A DNA stretch of 56,991 nucleotides from Pseudomonas sp. PB106 (lineage in GTDB: Bacteria > Pseudomonadota > Gammaproteobacteria > Pseudomonadales > Pseudomonadaceae). Below, in pieces: positions 19,651-30,475 of the stretch (position 1 is its first letter; each line of letters begins with the position of its first letter). Made by a program: the position numbers and the translations under genes. Location of the stretch: the NCBI RefSeq assembly GCF_009764645.1, contig NZ_RWIM01000019.1, forward strand, positions 1 through 56,991. The letters are read 5' to 3'. Below the pieces are notes generated by a model, which saw only the letters and a list, made by a program, of their open reading frames with translations, was not told where the DNA came from and made no database searches.

Positions 19651-22404
19651 GTGCTCAAGAAACTGGGAATCAAAGGTCGAGTGTTATTGCTGACCTTGTT
19701 GCCGACCAGCCTGATGGCGCTGGTGCTGGGTGGCTATTTCACCTGGACGCAGCAGTCCGACCTGCAGAGCCAATTGATGCAGCGCGGCGAAATGATCGCC
19801 GAGCAACTGGCGCCGCTGGTGGCGCCCGCCATGGGCCATGGCGACAGTGATCTGCTGGAACGCATCGCCACCCAATCCCTCGAACAACCCGACGTACGCG
19901 CGGTGACCTTCCTCGCGCCCGACCGCTCGCCCTTGGCCCACGCCGGCCCGACCATGCTCAATCAGGCGCCGAGCGGCGACAGCGGACATCTGCAACGGCG
20001 CAGCGGTAACGACGCGACGCGCTACCTGATGCCGGTCTTCGGCAAGCACCGAAATCTTGCCGGCGAACTGATCCCTGAGGAGTCCGATCGCCTGCTTGGC
20101 TGGGTCGAGCTGGAGCTGTCGCACAACGGTATGTTGCTGCGCGGTTATCGCAGTCTGTTCGCCAGCCTGCTGCTGATTGCCGCCGGTCTTGCCGGAGCCG
20201 CGCTGCTGGCGCTGCGCATGGGCCGCACGATCAACCGGCCGCTGAGCCAGATCAAACAGGCCGTCGCGCAGCTCAAGGACGGCCACCTGGAAACCCGTCT
20301 GCCGCCGCTCGGCAGTCAGGAACTGGATGAGCTGGCGTCGGGCATCAACCGCATGGCCGGCACCCTGCAGAACGCCCGCGAAGAACTGCAGCACAGCGTC
20401 GATCAGGCCACCGAAGACGTTCGGCAAAACCTGGAAACCATCGAGATCCAGAACATCGAACTGGATCTGGCGCGCAAAGAAGCGCTGGAAGCGAGCCGGA
20501 TCAAATCCGAATTCCTCGCCAACATGAGCCACGAAATCCGCACGCCACTCAACGGCATTCTCGGCTTCACCCACCTGTTGCAGAAAAGCGAACTGACCCC
20601 GCGCCAGCTCGACTATCTGGGCACCATTGAAAAGTCCGCCGACAGCCTGTTGGGCATCATCAACGAGATTCTCGACTTCTCGAAGATCGAGGCCGGCAAA
20701 CTGGTGCTCGACCACATTCCGTTCAACCTGCGCGACTTGCTCCAAGATACCCTGACCATTCTGGCCCCCGCCGCGCACGCCAAACAGCTTGAGCTGGTCA
20801 GTCTGGTCTATCGCGATACGCCGCTGTCGCTGGTCGGTGATCCGCTGCGCCTCAAGCAGATTCTGACCAACCTGGTGAGCAACGCGATCAAGTTCACCCG
20901 CGAAGGCACCATCGTTGCCCGGGCGATGCTCGAAGAAGAACACGACGACAGCGTGCAACTGCGCATCAGTATTCAGGACACCGGTATCGGCCTGTCGAGT
21001 CAGGATGTGCGCGCGCTGTTCCAGGCCTTCAGTCAGGCCGACAACTCGCTGTCCCGTCAGCCGGGCGGCACCGGTCTGGGGCTGGTGATTTCCAAGCGGC
21101 TGATCGAACAGATGGGCGGCGAAATCGGCGTCGACAGCACGCCGGGCGAAGGCTCGGAATTCTGGATCAGCCTGAGTCTGCCGAAAACCCGCGACGACGC
21201 CGAAGACCTGCCGGCCGCGCCGCTGCTCGGACGCCGTGTGGCGGTGCTGGAAAGTCACGAACTGGCCCGTCAGGCCTTGCAGCATCAACTGGAAGACTGC
21301 GGCCTCGACGTCACCACCTTCAATACATTGGAAAGCCTGACCAATGGCGTCACCGGCGCTCACCAGACCGATCAGGCGATCGATCTGGCGGTGCTCGGCA
21401 TCACCAGCAATGACATGCTCCCCGAACGCTTGAACCAGCACATCTGGGACCTCGAACACCTCGGCTGCAAAGTGCTGGTGCTGTGCCCGACCACCGAGCA
21501 GACGCTGTTTCATCTGTCGGTGCCGAACCCGCACAGCCAGTTGCAGGCCAAACCCGCCTGCACGCGCAAACTGCGCCGCGCCCTCGCCGATCTGGCCAAC
21601 CCGCGCCAGCCGCGCAACGAGCCGGGCGAGCAGTTGTCGAGTCGGGCGCCGAAAGTACTTTGCGTCGACGACAACCCGGCCAACCTGTTGCTGGTGCAAA
21701 CCCTGCTCGAAGACATGGGCGCCAAAGTGCTGGCGGTCGAGAGCGGTTACGCTGCGGTCAAAGCGGTGCAGACCGAATCATTCGACCTGGTGCTGATGGA
21801 CGTGCAAATGCCGGGCATGGACGGTCGCCAAAGCACCGAAACCATCCGCCAGTGGGAAAGCGAACGGCATTGCACGCCGCTGCCGATCGTCGCCCTCACC
21901 GCCCACGCCATGGCCAACGAAAAACGCGCCCTGCTGCAAAGCGGTATGGACGATTACCTGACCAAACCGATCAGCGAGCGGCAACTGGCTCAAGTCGTAT
22001 TGAAATGGACCGGTCTGGCCTTGCGCAACCAAGGTCCAGAGCGGTCCAGCGAGAACGCGGGCGTCAGCCACGAACTGCCGGTGCTCGACCACGAGGAAGG
22101 CTTGCGTCTGGCTGCCGGCAAGGCGGATCTTGCCGCCGACATGTTGGCGATGCTGCTGGCTTCACTGGAAGCCGATCGCGAAGCCATCCGCGCCGCCCGC
22201 GACGCCCATGACCAGAATGCGCTGCTCGAACGGGTCCATCGTCTGCACGGCGCCACCCGTTACTGCGGCGTACCGCAATTGCGCGCAGCCTGTCAGCGCA
22301 GCGAAACCCTGCTCAAACAGGATGACCCGAAAGCCCTGATGGCCCTTGATGAACTGGAGCGGGCGATCAATCGCCTGGCCGCTCAGGCGAAGATCAGCGC
22401 CTGA
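19651..22404 (+). CDS. gacS: Global regulatory hybrid sensor kinase GacS
   Basis: A 917-residue tripartite kinase that controls the Gac/Rsm cascade (secondary metabolites, biofilm, exoproducts) through GacA. I chose the GTG at 19651 ([14 protein letters not shown]) because GGAGAGAGG lies just upstream and the resulting length equals that of known GacS proteins. Order: TM1 (about 10-30), periplasmic loop, TM2 (about 165-190), HAMP, HisKA with His294 ([12 protein letters not shown]), HATPase ([19 protein letters not shown]), receiver with Asp717 ([11 protein letters not shown]) and Hpt with His866 ([11 protein letters not shown]). Neighbour ldhA follows as in P. aeruginosa PA0927-PA0928. Confidence 0.97.
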   Translation: MLKKLGIKGRVLLLTLLPTSLMALVLGGYFTWTQQSDLQSQLMQRGEMIAEQLAPLVAPAMGHGDSDLLERIATQSLEQPDVRAVTFLAPDRSPLAHAGPTMLNQAPSGDSGHLQRRSGNDATRYLMPVFGKHRNLAGELIPEESDRLLGWVELELSHNGMLLRGYRSLFASLLLIAAGLAGAALLALRMGRTINRPLSQIKQAVAQLKDGHLETRLPPLGSQELDELASGINRMAGTLQNAREELQHSVDQATEDVRQNLETIEIQNIELDLARKEALEASRIKSEFLANMSHEIRTPLNGILGFTHLLQKSELTPRQLDYLGTIEKSADSLLGIINEILDFSKIEAGKLVLDHIPFNLRDLLQDTLTILAPAAHAKQLELVSLVYRDTPLSLVGDPLRLKQILTNLVSNAIKFTREGTIVARAMLEEEHDDSVQLRISIQDTGIGLSSQDVRALFQAFSQADNSLSRQPGGTGLGLVISKRLIEQMGGEIGVDSTPGEGSEFWISLSLPKTRDDAEDLPAAPLLGRRVAVLESHELARQALQHQLEDCGLDVTTFNTLESLTNGVTGAHQTDQAIDLAVLGITSNDMLPERLNQHIWDLEHLGCKVLVLCPTTEQTLFHLSVPNPHSQLQAKPACTRKLRRALADLANPRQPRNEPGEQLSSRAPKVLCVDDNPANLLLVQTLLEDMGAKVLAVESGYAAVKAVQTESFDLVLMDVQMPGMDGRQSTETIRQWESERHCTPLPIVALTAHAMANEKRALLQSGMDDYLTKPISERQLAQVVLKWTGLALRNQGPERSSENAGVSHELPVLDHEEGLRLAAGKADLAADMLAMLLASLEADREAIRAARDAHDQNALLERVHRLHGATRYCGVPQLRAACQRSETLLKQDDPKALMALDELERAINRLAAQAKISA

Positions 22405-22487
22405 TCCACGGCAATGCCGGTAACGCTCAAGACCGCTAACCTTGTCGCGGGTCATTTGCGCCCGTGTCATTGCTCCAGGAGGATTTC

Positions 22488-23477
22488 ATGCGCACGCTCA
22501 TTTTCAGCAGCCAGACTTACGACCGTGACAGCTTCCTCGGCGCCGATTGCCCGGCCGGGATCGAACTGCACTTCCAGCCAGCGCGGTTGAGTCTCGACAC
22601 CGCCGCACTGGCCGACGGCCACGAAGTGGTTTGCGCTTTTATCAATGATGATCTCGGTGCACCGGTGCTGGAGCGTCTGGCCGCCGGCGGCACGCGCCTG
22701 ATTGCCCTGCGCTCGGCCGGCTACAACCATGTCGATCTAGCCGTGGCGAAACGCTTGGGGCTGACCGTCGTGCGCGTTCCGGCCTACTCGCCGCACGCTG
22801 TCGCCGAACATGCCGTGGCGCTGATTCTCGCCCTCAATCGACGCTTGCACCGCGCCTACAACCGCACCCGCGAAGGCGACTTCAGCCTGCACGGCCTGAC
22901 CGGTTTCGATCTGGTTGGCAAGACCGTCGGCATTGTCGGCACCGGACAGATCGGCGCGACGTTCGCGAAAATCATGCACGGTTTCGGCTGCGAATTACTG
23001 GCCTACGATCCTTATCCACACCCTGAAGTGCTGGCCTTGGGCGCGCGCTATCTGAGCCTGCCGGAACTGCTCACGCAGTCGCGCATCATCAGCCTGCACT
23101 GCCCGCTCAACGCGCAGAGCAAACATCTGATCAACCGCGATTCGCTGGCCCACATGCAGCCCGGCGCGATGCTGATCAACACCGGTCGCGGCGGACTGGT
23201 CGACACACCGGCGCTGATCGACGCCTTGAAGGACGGGCAACTGGGTTATCTCGGGCTGGATGTGTACGAAGAAGAGGCGCAGATATTTTTCGAGGACCGC
23301 TCCGACCTGCCGTTGCAGGACGATGTGCTGGCGCGATTGCTGACGTTTCCTAACGTGATCATCACCGCGCACCAGGCGTTTCTGACCCGTGAGGCGCTGG
23401 GCGCGATTGCCGCGACCACCCTGCACAACATCGCGACCTGGGCGGCTGGGGCGCCGCAAAACCAGGTCGAGGGTTGA
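22488..23477 (+). CDS. ldhA: Fermentative D-lactate dehydrogenase
   Basis: A 329-residue NAD-dependent D-2-hydroxyacid dehydrogenase that reduces pyruvate to D-lactate. The NAD-binding motif is GIVGTGQIGATFAKI; catalytic residues are the Arg in LRSAGYNH, the Glu in LDVYEEEA and the His in TAHQAFLT. The ATG at 22488 has AGGAGG six bases upstream, so the earlier in-frame ATG is rejected. It lies directly downstream of gacS. Confidence 0.95.
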   Translation: MRTLIFSSQTYDRDSFLGADCPAGIELHFQPARLSLDTAALADGHEVVCAFINDDLGAPVLERLAAGGTRLIALRSAGYNHVDLAVAKRLGLTVVRVPAYSPHAVAEHAVALILALNRRLHRAYNRTREGDFSLHGLTGFDLVGKTVGIVGTGQIGATFAKIMHGFGCELLAYDPYPHPEVLALGARYLSLPELLTQSRIISLHCPLNAQSKHLINRDSLAHMQPGAMLINTGRGGLVDTPALIDALKDGQLGYLGLDVYEEEAQIFFEDRSDLPLQDDVLARLLTFPNVIITAHQAFLTREALGAIAATTLHNIATWAAGAPQNQVEG

Positions 23478-23480
23478 GGC

Positions 23481-23945
23481 TTATTTTGGCGAGAGCGAAG
23501 ACGCCAGAATCAACAGCGCCAGCCAGCCGAAACCGAACAAGCGCTGTTTCAGCGAATGGCCGTTGCGCAGCAGGAACCAGACAAACACCATCGGCAGCAG
23601 AAACACCATGATCTTCAACCAGCCTTCCACCGGGCGGCTGCCATCGGCATTGATCTGCGGTTGAGTCGTCGGTCGCGTTGCCGTTTCAGCCTGCTGCCGG
23701 CGTAGGCGCCCCGCCGCTGCTGGCATGACTTTGGGCAAAGGTTCAGGGGTCGGCGGCAAGGCAACCGCTTCAGGCACGGCCTTATTGCGTGGCAGGCTAC
23801 CGAACGAAATCGTCGACGTTTGCGCCGATGCGGTGACGGGGTGCGCTTGTGTATGAGCGGGTTGTGCCGGAGCCCCGCAATGAATGCACGCCGTGGCTTC
23901 GGAGCTGATGCTCCGCTTGCATTCATAACATTCGATCAGCGCCAT
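23481..23945 (-). CDS. Zinc-ribbon protein with C-terminal membrane segment
   Basis: A 154-residue protein. The N-terminus is a zinc ribbon (CYECKRSISSEATACIHCG: two CxxC pairs about 15 residues apart). A Pro/Ala/Gln-rich linker (about 25-110) and a hydrophobic pair of segments near the C-terminus (WLKIMVFLLPMVFVWFLLR and FGWLALLILASSL) follow. The ATG at 23945 puts the zinc ribbon at the very N-terminus, so the longer ORF is rejected. It converges with ldhA, stops only 3 bp away. Function unknown; probably a tail-anchored protein with a cytoplasmic zinc domain. Confidence 0.75.
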   Translation of the reverse strand: MALIECYECKRSISSEATACIHCGAPAQPAHTQAHPVTASAQTSTISFGSLPRNKAVPEAVALPPTPEPLPKVMPAAAGRLRRQQAETATRPTTQPQINADGSRPVEGWLKIMVFLLPMVFVWFLLRNGHSLKQRLFGFGWLALLILASSLSPK

Positions 23946-24078
23946 GTTCCGTTCCTTCAGAGTCGAGGCCGGCAGTTTGCCATGAGCGCCCGTCGATTTG
24001 AACCGGATCGAAGGTCGCACGCGCGCATCATTCTGCAATCGAGCCCGTGCTAGCATGTCGCGCATATTTGGAGGACCC

Positions 24079-24513
24079 ATGGTCGAACACGATTTCCGCT
24101 ACACCCTGATGAACCCGCAACACACCCTCACCGAATGCCGCGCCCTGGTTCCGGGCCGTTATCAGGTCACCGGAAACGGTGGTTCGATCCGCATTGGTGA
24201 TGTCCTGTTGGTCACCCTCAAAGGCAGCAAGGATTTGTCCATGCGCCTGACCGTCGACACCGTCCGCCACCTGATCAACCCGCCGGGCCAATGGACCGCG
24301 ATGACCACAGGCCCGGTGTTCGGCGAATTGGCCATCCACACCTGGCAGGTCAATTGCGACAGCTGCGCCAAAGAGCTGAGCTTCGAATTCGCGGTCGACT
24401 CCAAGCTGGGCAAAGCTGCGGAAAAACCGGCCGCCACGGCCCGCATCGCCGAGTTGGGCTGGAAAGCCGTGGGTGACAAGCATCTGTGCCCGCAATGCCC
24501 GGAGCCGGCATGA
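24079..24513 (+). CDS. Conserved protein of unknown function with C-terminal CxxC pairs
   Basis: A 144-residue soluble protein without a signal peptide. GGAGG lies five bases before the ATG. The first 100 residues look like a beta-rich domain (GRYQVTGNGGSIRIGDVLLVTLKG). Cysteines in NCDSCAKEL and LCPQCPEPA form two CxxC pairs that could bind zinc. The stop overlaps the start of the META lipoprotein gene (ATGA), so the two are coupled. I cannot assign a function. Confidence 0.75.
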   Translation: MVEHDFRYTLMNPQHTLTECRALVPGRYQVTGNGGSIRIGDVLLVTLKGSKDLSMRLTVDTVRHLINPPGQWTAMTTGPVFGELAIHTWQVNCDSCAKELSFEFAVDSKLGKAAEKPAATARIAELGWKAVGDKHLCPQCPEPA

Positions 24514-24917
24514 TGAAACGCCTTGCCCTGACCGCTCTGGTCGGCGCTGGCCTGGTGGGCTGTGCCGCAGAACCTGTGCAACTGCAACAGAACCGCAGCT
24601 ACATTCTGGAGTGGATCGGCGAACGCCCATTGATGGATTACAGCCACCTGACCATCACCCTTGGCGATGATGGCCGTGCCTACGGCAACGGTGGCTGCAA
24701 CCATTGGTTCGCGCCGTACACCCTCGAGGGCGACAAGATCACCTTCGGCAAGATCGGCAAGACCCGCAAGCTCTGCGCGCCGGCGCTGATGGAACAGGAA
24801 CAACGCTTCCTGCAGGCGCTGGAACATGTCCAGCGCTGGGACATCTCGCCGATCGAGCAGATGCGTCTGTGGCCGGCTGAAGGCAAGCCGTTGCGTTGGT
24901 GGCTCGAAGAGGGTTGA
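24510..24917 (+). CDS. META-domain lipoprotein
   Basis: A 135-residue protein with a lipoprotein signal peptide (MMKRLALTALVGAGLVGC), the lipid-modified Cys being in the lipobox LVGC. The rest resembles the META/HslJ fold: LTITLGDDGRAYGNGGCNHWFAPY is the characteristic glycine-rich strand with Cys (quoted in part as GNGGCNHWF). HslJ in E. coli affects novobiocin resistance and heat response; the role here is not known. It is probably outer-membrane anchored and translationally coupled to the upstream gene. Confidence 0.82.
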   Translation: MMKRLALTALVGAGLVGCAAEPVQLQQNRSYILEWIGERPLMDYSHLTITLGDDGRAYGNGGCNHWFAPYTLEGDKITFGKIGKTRKLCAPALMEQEQRFLQALEHVQRWDISPIEQMRLWPAEGKPLRWWLEEG

Positions 24918-24930
24918 TTGTTCAGCCGCA

Positions 24931-25008
24931 AAAAAGATCGCAGCCTTCGGCAGCTCCTACATGAGTCCGTGTACACCCTGTAGGAACTGCCGAAGGCTGC
25001 GATCTTTT
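24931..25008. repeat. REPIN doublet, GTAGGAGCTGCCGAAGGC family
   Basis: Arms at 24931-24961 and 24979-25008 are inverted copies separated by 17 bp. It lies between two convergent genes and could form a long hairpin that serves both as a 3' end. Confidence 0.9.
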
Positions 25009-25021
25009 CTTTCACAACAAC

Positions 25022-25489
25022 CTATTTGGTTGCTTGCAACGCCTCAAGCTTGGCCATCACCCCCGCCGCCGTCTGCTCGCCCATCAACTGTTCGCGCACT
25101 TTGCCCTTGTTGTCGATGATGTACGTCACCGGCAATGCCTCGCTGCGCGGCACGTCGAACAGTTCCGCCGGATCCTGCGCCAGCACGGTGAACTTGATGC
25201 CGAGCTTCTCGCTCGCCTCTTTCAGCTCCGCGCCCTGCACATTGTCGAAGTTGACCCCGAATACACCGACGTTCTTGCCCTTGAGTTCATCGGCCAAATG
25301 GTTGAGCTCGGGAATCTCGGTGCGGCATGGGCCACACCATTCGGCCCAGTAATTGAGCACTACCCATTGCTTGTCCAGACGTTCGGAGGCGACTTTCTGC
25401 CCATTCTGGTCGATGCCGTAGTCGTTGCCGCAGCCCCCCAGCATCAACGCCCCGATTACCGTCAATGCCGCTGCCAATCGCCGTGTCAT
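25022..25489 (-). CDS. TlpA-like thioredoxin-fold lipoprotein
   Basis: A 155-residue protein with a lipoprotein signal peptide (lipobox LGGC at about residues 17-20) and a thioredoxin/TlpA domain with active site WCGPC in NYWAEWCGPCRTEIPEL. The cis-Pro is in EALPVTYIIDNKG. It is likely a periplasmic membrane-anchored thiol-disulfide reductase for cytochrome maturation or envelope redox repair. Its exact partner is unknown. It is a single gene, convergent with the META lipoprotein gene. Confidence 0.85.
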   Translation of the reverse strand: MTRRLAAALTVIGALMLGGCGNDYGIDQNGQKVASERLDKQWVVLNYWAEWCGPCRTEIPELNHLADELKGKNVGVFGVNFDNVQGAELKEASEKLGIKFTVLAQDPAELFDVPRSEALPVTYIIDNKGKVREQLMGEQTAAGVMAKLEALQATK

Positions 25490-25602
25490 GTCATGTTCCT
25501 TGTGAAAATTTAACCGCGTCTGCGACCCATCGCCTCTGACGGTTCTGGATTGCGCGCTGCACAGTTAGAATAGCCGCCACTTTACGCCAGAAGCGACCCG
25601 CC

Positions 25603-26549
<947 letters not shown>

Positions 26550-26551
26550 CA

Positions 26552-26977
26552 GTGGCGAAGAAGCCGAAAGTCCTGCCCTCGGTCGAGTGGCTCGAGCCGC
26601 GCGTGAAAGCCATGCGGGTGGTCAGTCTGCTGAGCTTTTTCGCTTTGGGCGGATTGCTCGCGGCTTACTATCTGCTTTTCGCCGATCTGCACGGCGCGCG
26701 GCCGTGGGTGATTCTGCTGGTCGAGTTGATCCCGTGGCTCGTCCTCGCGCCGGCGATGATCATGGGCAGCGCCCGTGGCCATTCATGGATGTGTTTTGTG
26801 GTGAATCTGTATTTCATCAAAGGCGCACTGGCGGCGTATGACCCGAACCGGCAGATGTTTGGTGTGCTGGAGATGGTCGCGAGCCTGGCGGTGTTCTGCT
26901 CGGCGCTGCTGTATGTGCGGTGGCGGTATCAGCTGAATCGTAAACTGGCAGGTGAAGGCGAAATCTCCGTCGCCTGA
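26552..26977 (+). CDS. DUF2069 integral membrane protein
   Basis: A 141-residue protein with four hydrophobic segments (about 20-45, 52-72, 78-100 and 105-125). The GTG at 26552 has GGAGG eight bases upstream and lies two bases after wrbA. The family is conserved in gammaproteobacteria and has no assigned function. Confidence 0.85.
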   Translation: MAKKPKVLPSVEWLEPRVKAMRVVSLLSFFALGGLLAAYYLLFADLHGARPWVILLVELIPWLVLAPAMIMGSARGHSWMCFVVNLYFIKGALAAYDPNRQMFGVLEMVASLAVFCSALLYVRWRYQLNRKLAGEGEISVA

Positions 26978-26986
26978 AAGGCCGCC

Positions 26987-27076
26987 ATCGCTGGCAAGCC
27001 AGCTCCCACAGGTTTTTGCGTCGATCACATAAATGTGTTTCAACAAAGATCCTGTGGGAGCTGGCTTGCCAGCGAT
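26987..27076. repeat. REPIN doublet, TGTGGGAGCTGGCTTGCCAGCGAT family
   Basis: Inverted arms at 26987-27012 and 27051-27076 fill the gap between two convergent genes. Confidence 0.9.
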
Positions 27077-27091
27077 TGGGGCAACTCGGTC

Positions 27092-27766
27092 TTAATGGTT
27101 GACGGTGTACGCGAGCATCATCGAAATCTGGCTCATCGGCCGCCCGCCACTCTGTTCATGCCACTGGTTGAACGCATCCTGCACAATCTTCAGATCGCGC
27201 TGGCTGGTCGGCACCTTGTCGACGATCTTCTGCGCATTCAGCGCCGCGACCACGTCGTAGCTCGGCACAAACGTATCCTTGCCGACCATGCGCAAAAAGC
27301 GTGGCGCCGAGAGCCCGCCAAGTTGGTGGCCGTGCTTTTTCAGGTACGTCCAGAGACCGACAATATCGGTCACCGGCCAGTCGGCAATCAGTGCGCCGAA
27401 ACTGCCCTTGTCCTGTTCCACATCGAGAATGAACTGCGCATTGCGCGGCACGCTTTTCAGTTTGCCGAGGTGGCGAATGATTCGCGCGTCCTGCATCAGG
27501 CGCTCAAGGTGCTCGGCGCTCATCAGCACGACTTTTTCCGGGTCGAACTTGAAGAACACTTCTTCAAAGGCCGGCCACTTGGCGTCGACCAGACTGTGCT
27601 TGAGACCGGCGCGGAACACGCGCAGGGCCATGGTCGAGAGGTAACGGTCGTCGCTGATCTTGCGCAATTGCGCGGGAGTCTTGGGAACGGGCAGATGGGC
27701 TTCCAGTTCAGCCGCCGAACCGAAGCGGTTCAGACAGTATTCGTGCAGCCACTTGTAATCGCGCAT
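27092..27766 (-). CDS. DNA-3-methyladenine glycosylase I family protein
   Basis: A 224-residue protein of the Tag/HhH-GPD superfamily, resembling the DNA-3-methyladenine glycosylase I family. Supporting segments: RDYKWLHEYCLNRFG, AEHLERLMQDARIIRHLGKL (helix pairing with a zinc-less core), GLWTYLKKHGHQLGG, and FVPSYDVVAALNAQKIVD. It should remove alkylated bases in base excision repair. It lacks the usual tight Cys/His zinc snap of E. coli Tag, so the substrate could differ. The ATG at 27766 has AGGAGAGG upstream; the longer ORF runs into a REP element and is rejected. Confidence 0.75.
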   Translation of the reverse strand: MRDYKWLHEYCLNRFGSAAELEAHLPVPKTPAQLRKISDDRYLSTMALRVFRAGLKHSLVDAKWPAFEEVFFKFDPEKVVLMSAEHLERLMQDARIIRHLGKLKSVPRNAQFILDVEQDKGSFGALIADWPVTDIVGLWTYLKKHGHQLGGLSAPRFLRMVGKDTFVPSYDVVAALNAQKIVDKVPTSQRDLKIVQDAFNQWHEQSGGRPMSQISMMLAYTVNH

Positions 27767-27815
27767 GCCCTCTCCTGGGAAATGAAAATGAAATTCTATC
27801 TTTGAACACAAAACA

Positions 27816-27906
27816 CTGTGGGAGCGAGCTTGCTCGCGAAAGCGGTATGTCATTCAACATGGATGTCGGCTGACACGACGCCTTCGCGAGCAAGCTCGCT
27901 CCCACA
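27816..27906. repeat. REPIN doublet, TGTGGGAGCGAGCTTGCTCGCGAA family
   Basis: Arms at 27816-27845 and 27883-27906 are inverted copies. It sits between ttcA and the glycosylase gene (both minus strand). Confidence 0.9.
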
Positions 27907-27916
27907 TGAGTCGGGT

Positions 27917-28741
27917 TTACAGGTTGACGACGTTAACGAAGCGCGAAGCCGCGGTCTCGTCGATCTTGAGGCTGGTGAAGTCGAACAGGTTGCGGTCGGC
28001 CAGTTGCGACGGAATGACATTCTGCAGGCTGCGGAAAATCGATTCGGTACGGCCCGGGGTCTTGCGCTCCCAATCAACGAGCATTTCCTTGACCACCTGA
28101 CGCTGCAGGTTTTCCTGCGAACCGCAGAGGTTGCACGGGATGATCGGGAATGCCTTGAAGTCCGAATAGGCCTGAATGTCTTTCTCGTTGCAGTACGCCA
28201 GCGGGCGAATCACCACGTTGCGACCGTCATCGGCGCGCAGCTTCGGCGGCATGGCTTTCAGCGAACCGTTGAAGAACATGTTGAGGAAGAACGTCTCGAC
28301 GATGTCGTCGCGGTGATGACCGAGGGCCATTTTGGTCGCGCCGATTTCGTCAGCGAAGGTGTACAGCGTGCCGCGACGCAGGCGCGAGCACAGCGAGCAG
28401 GTGGTCTTGCCTTCCGGAATCAACTCCTTGACCACCGAGTAGGTATCTTTCTCGACGATGTGGTACTCGACGCCCAGCTCTTTCAGATAGGCTGGCAGCA
28501 CATGCTCGGGGAAGCCCGGCTGCTTTTGGTCCATGTTCACGGCGACGATTTCGAACTTGATCGGCGCAACCTTCTGCAAGTGCAGCAGCACGTCGAGCAT
28601 GGTGTAGCTGTCCTTGCCGCCGGACAGGCAGACCATGACCTTGTCGCCGTCTTCAATCATGTTGAAATCGGCGACCGCTTCGCCGGCCAGGCGGCGCAGG
28701 CGCTTTTGCAGTTTGTTCTGGTTGACCGTAAGAGTGCCCAT
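27917..28741 (-). CDS. ttcA: tRNA 2-thiocytidine biosynthesis protein TtcA
   Basis: A 274-residue PP-loop ATPase that inserts sulfur at cytidine 32 of certain tRNAs. The PP-loop is [13 protein letters not shown] (about residues 38-50). [10 protein letters not shown] and [12 protein letters not shown] provide the cysteines that ligate the iron-sulfur cluster. The ATG at 28741 gives [17 protein letters not shown], the typical N-terminus; a longer ORF runs through repeat DNA and is rejected. Confidence 0.96.
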   Translation of the reverse strand: MGTLTVNQNKLQKRLRRLAGEAVADFNMIEDGDKVMVCLSGGKDSYTMLDVLLHLQKVAPIKFEIVAVNMDQKQPGFPEHVLPAYLKELGVEYHIVEKDTYSVVKELIPEGKTTCSLCSRLRRGTLYTFADEIGATKMALGHHRDDIVETFFLNMFFNGSLKAMPPKLRADDGRNVVIRPLAYCNEKDIQAYSDFKAFPIIPCNLCGSQENLQRQVVKEMLVDWERKTPGRTESIFRSLQNVIPSQLADRNLFDFTSLKIDETAASRFVNVVNL

Positions 28742-29136
28742 GACGCGAGATCCGTGAGGTGTGACGAAAGGCCGGCATTTTACGCAAAAACCCGGCGTGG
28801 GCGAAGCATACCGACCGGTCGCATTCTGCGATGCATATTCATGTAGGAGCTGCCGAAGGCTGCGATCTTTTGATTTTGATTTTAAAAACACGATCAAAAG
28901 ATCGCAGCCTCCGGCAACTCCTACACGGTCGAGAATCATGTCAATCAAGACTGAGCGGCGATTACCCGCCATGTTTACAGCGCGATTTGCTCTAAGCCCC
29001 TAATACCTGTGCGGTTAAGTCCTTTCTATACTGCGACATAAGGTCGCACACATCTGAAGACCTGTATTTGCTCGGCCACCTTGGCCCGTAGGCGCTCCGT
29101 TGGGGGGCGATGGCAATAACAAGAGGAGTGACTGGC
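28742..29136. other. 395-bp intergenic region between ttcA and the Yip1-like gene
   Basis: It holds a REPIN doublet (28842-28925) and a TATACT -10-like box at 29027-29032 that may serve the plus-strand gene at 29137. I see no coding region or RNA gene in it. Confidence 0.6.
28842..28925. repeat. REPIN doublet, GTAGGAGCTGCCGAAGGC family
   Basis: Arms at 28842-28871 and 28896-28925 are near-perfect inverted copies (CCGAAGG against CCTCCGG differ slightly), both with the GCGATCTTTT tail turned inward. Confidence 0.9.
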
Positions 29137-29736
29137 ATGATCCATCACGTAGTGGGACTTTTCACCCACCCCGATCAGGAATGGAAGGAAATCCGTGGCG
29201 ACCAAGAGGAAAGTATCAGCCACATGTACCTCACCCACACGCTGATTCTCGCAGCGATTCCCGCCGTCTCGGCGTTTATCGGCACCACGCAGGTTGGCTG
29301 GGTGATCGGCAACCGCGCGCCAGTGATGCTGACTGTTGAAAGCGCGATCTGGATGACCGTCATGTCGTATCTGGCGATGCTCGGCGGGGTCGCGGTCATG
29401 GGTGCCTTCGTGCACTGGATGGCCCGCACTTACGACGCCAATCCGAGTCTGGCCCGTTGCGTTGCTTTCGCCACCTACACCGCTACACCGTTGTTTGTCG
29501 GCGGGCTGGCGGCGCTGTATCCGCATATGTGGCTGGGAATGATTGTGGGGACCGCGGCCATCTGCTACACGGTGTATCTGTTGTACGTGGGGCTGCCGAC
29601 GTTCATGAATATTCCGTCGGATGAAGGTTTTCTGTTCTCAAGTTCGGTGCTGGCGGTGGGTCTGGTGGTGCTGGTCGCCATCATGGCCTTCACCGTGATT
29701 GTCTGGGGGCTGGGCGTAGGGCCCGTTTATACCAAC
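29137..29736 (+). CDS. Yip1-family membrane protein
   Basis: About 200 residues (the stop codon lies at about 29737-29739). The ATG at 29137 is preferred over 29110 because AAGAGGAG lies eight bases upstream. The N-terminus (MIHHVVGLFTHPDQEWKEI) is typical of bacterial Yip1/YIPF-like proteins, followed by five hydrophobic segments (about 33-52, 65-95, 110-130, 135-155, 170-195). The family is widespread in pseudomonads; function unknown. Confidence 0.85.
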
Positions 29737-29866
29737 TGACTTGATTGGCTCAATACAGGCCGCCGCAAGGCGGCCTTGTCGTTTGGCGGATGACCATTCG
29801 GCAGCTCGACGATTCGCAAGTCTGCGGCGTTGCGGCATACTCGACGCCTCTGGAGATCCATCAAGC

Positions 29867-30361
29867 ATGCCCGAGCAACTCAATACCCGCGTCGAAGACT
29901 GTTACCAACTCGCAGAATCCTTTTTCAAACGTTCTTTCCCACGCCCGGTCGTCAGCCTCAAGCTGCGCGGGCAAAAAGCCGGTGTCGCGCATCTGCACGA
30001 GAACCTGCTGCGCTTCAATCCGCAGCTGTACCGGGAAAACGCCGAACACTTCCTCAAGCAGACCGTGGCCCACGAAGTCGCGCACCTGATTGCCCATCAG
30101 TTGTTTGGCGATCGAATCCAGCCCCATGGCGAGGAATGGCAATTGATCATGCGCGGCGTTTACGAACTGCCGCCGGATCGCTGCCACACCTACGAAATCA
30201 AACGCCGCAGCGTGACCCGCTATATCTACAAATGCCCATGCGTGGACAGTGACTTTCCGTTCTCGGCGCAGCGCCATAGCCTGGTCCGGCAGGGACGGCG
30301 GTATTTGTGTCGCAGATGCCGCAGTACCTTGGTGTTCAGTGGTGAGATGCGCGTCGAATAG
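29867..30361 (+). CDS. SprT-family zinc metalloprotease
   Basis: A 164-residue protein with the zinc-binding motif HEVAH (in TVAHEVAHLIAHQLF, about residues 68-78). A third ligand His lies in PHGEEW. The C-terminal zinc ribbon has CPC and CRRC pairs. The SprT domain is related to eukaryotic Spartan, which cleaves DNA-protein crosslinks; bacterial roles are poorly known. The ATG at 29867 gives MPEQLNTRVEDCYQL; upstream in-frame residues are not conserved in type. Confidence 0.88.
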   Translation: MPEQLNTRVEDCYQLAESFFKRSFPRPVVSLKLRGQKAGVAHLHENLLRFNPQLYRENAEHFLKQTVAHEVAHLIAHQLFGDRIQPHGEEWQLIMRGVYELPPDRCHTYEIKRRSVTRYIYKCPCVDSDFPFSAQRHSLVRQGRRYLCRRCRSTLVFSGEMRVE

Positions 30362-30388
30362 TCAGCTTGTGTTGCCCTGACTGGCCCC

Positions 30389-30460
30389 ATCGCTGGCAAG
30401 CCAGCTCCCACAGGTTCAGTGAGCACCTCGAAAACTGTGGGAGCTGGCTTGCCAGCGATG
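30389..30460. repeat. REPIN doublet, TGTGGGAGCTGGCTTGCCAGCGAT family
   Basis: Inverted arms at 30389-30413 and 30435-30460 with only about 21 bp between them, located between convergent genes. Confidence 0.9.
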
Positions 30461-30475
30461 AGGCCAGAACAGGCA

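Noticed and set aside
27092..27853. Glycosylase start at 27853
   Set aside because: The extra residues are encoded by a REP arm; the ATG at 27766 has a strong ribosome site.
28926..29136. Search for a tRNA or small RNA in the ttcA-Yip1 gap
   Set aside because: No cloverleaf, no convincing promoter-terminator pair and no GGA-rich Rsm-type pattern was seen.
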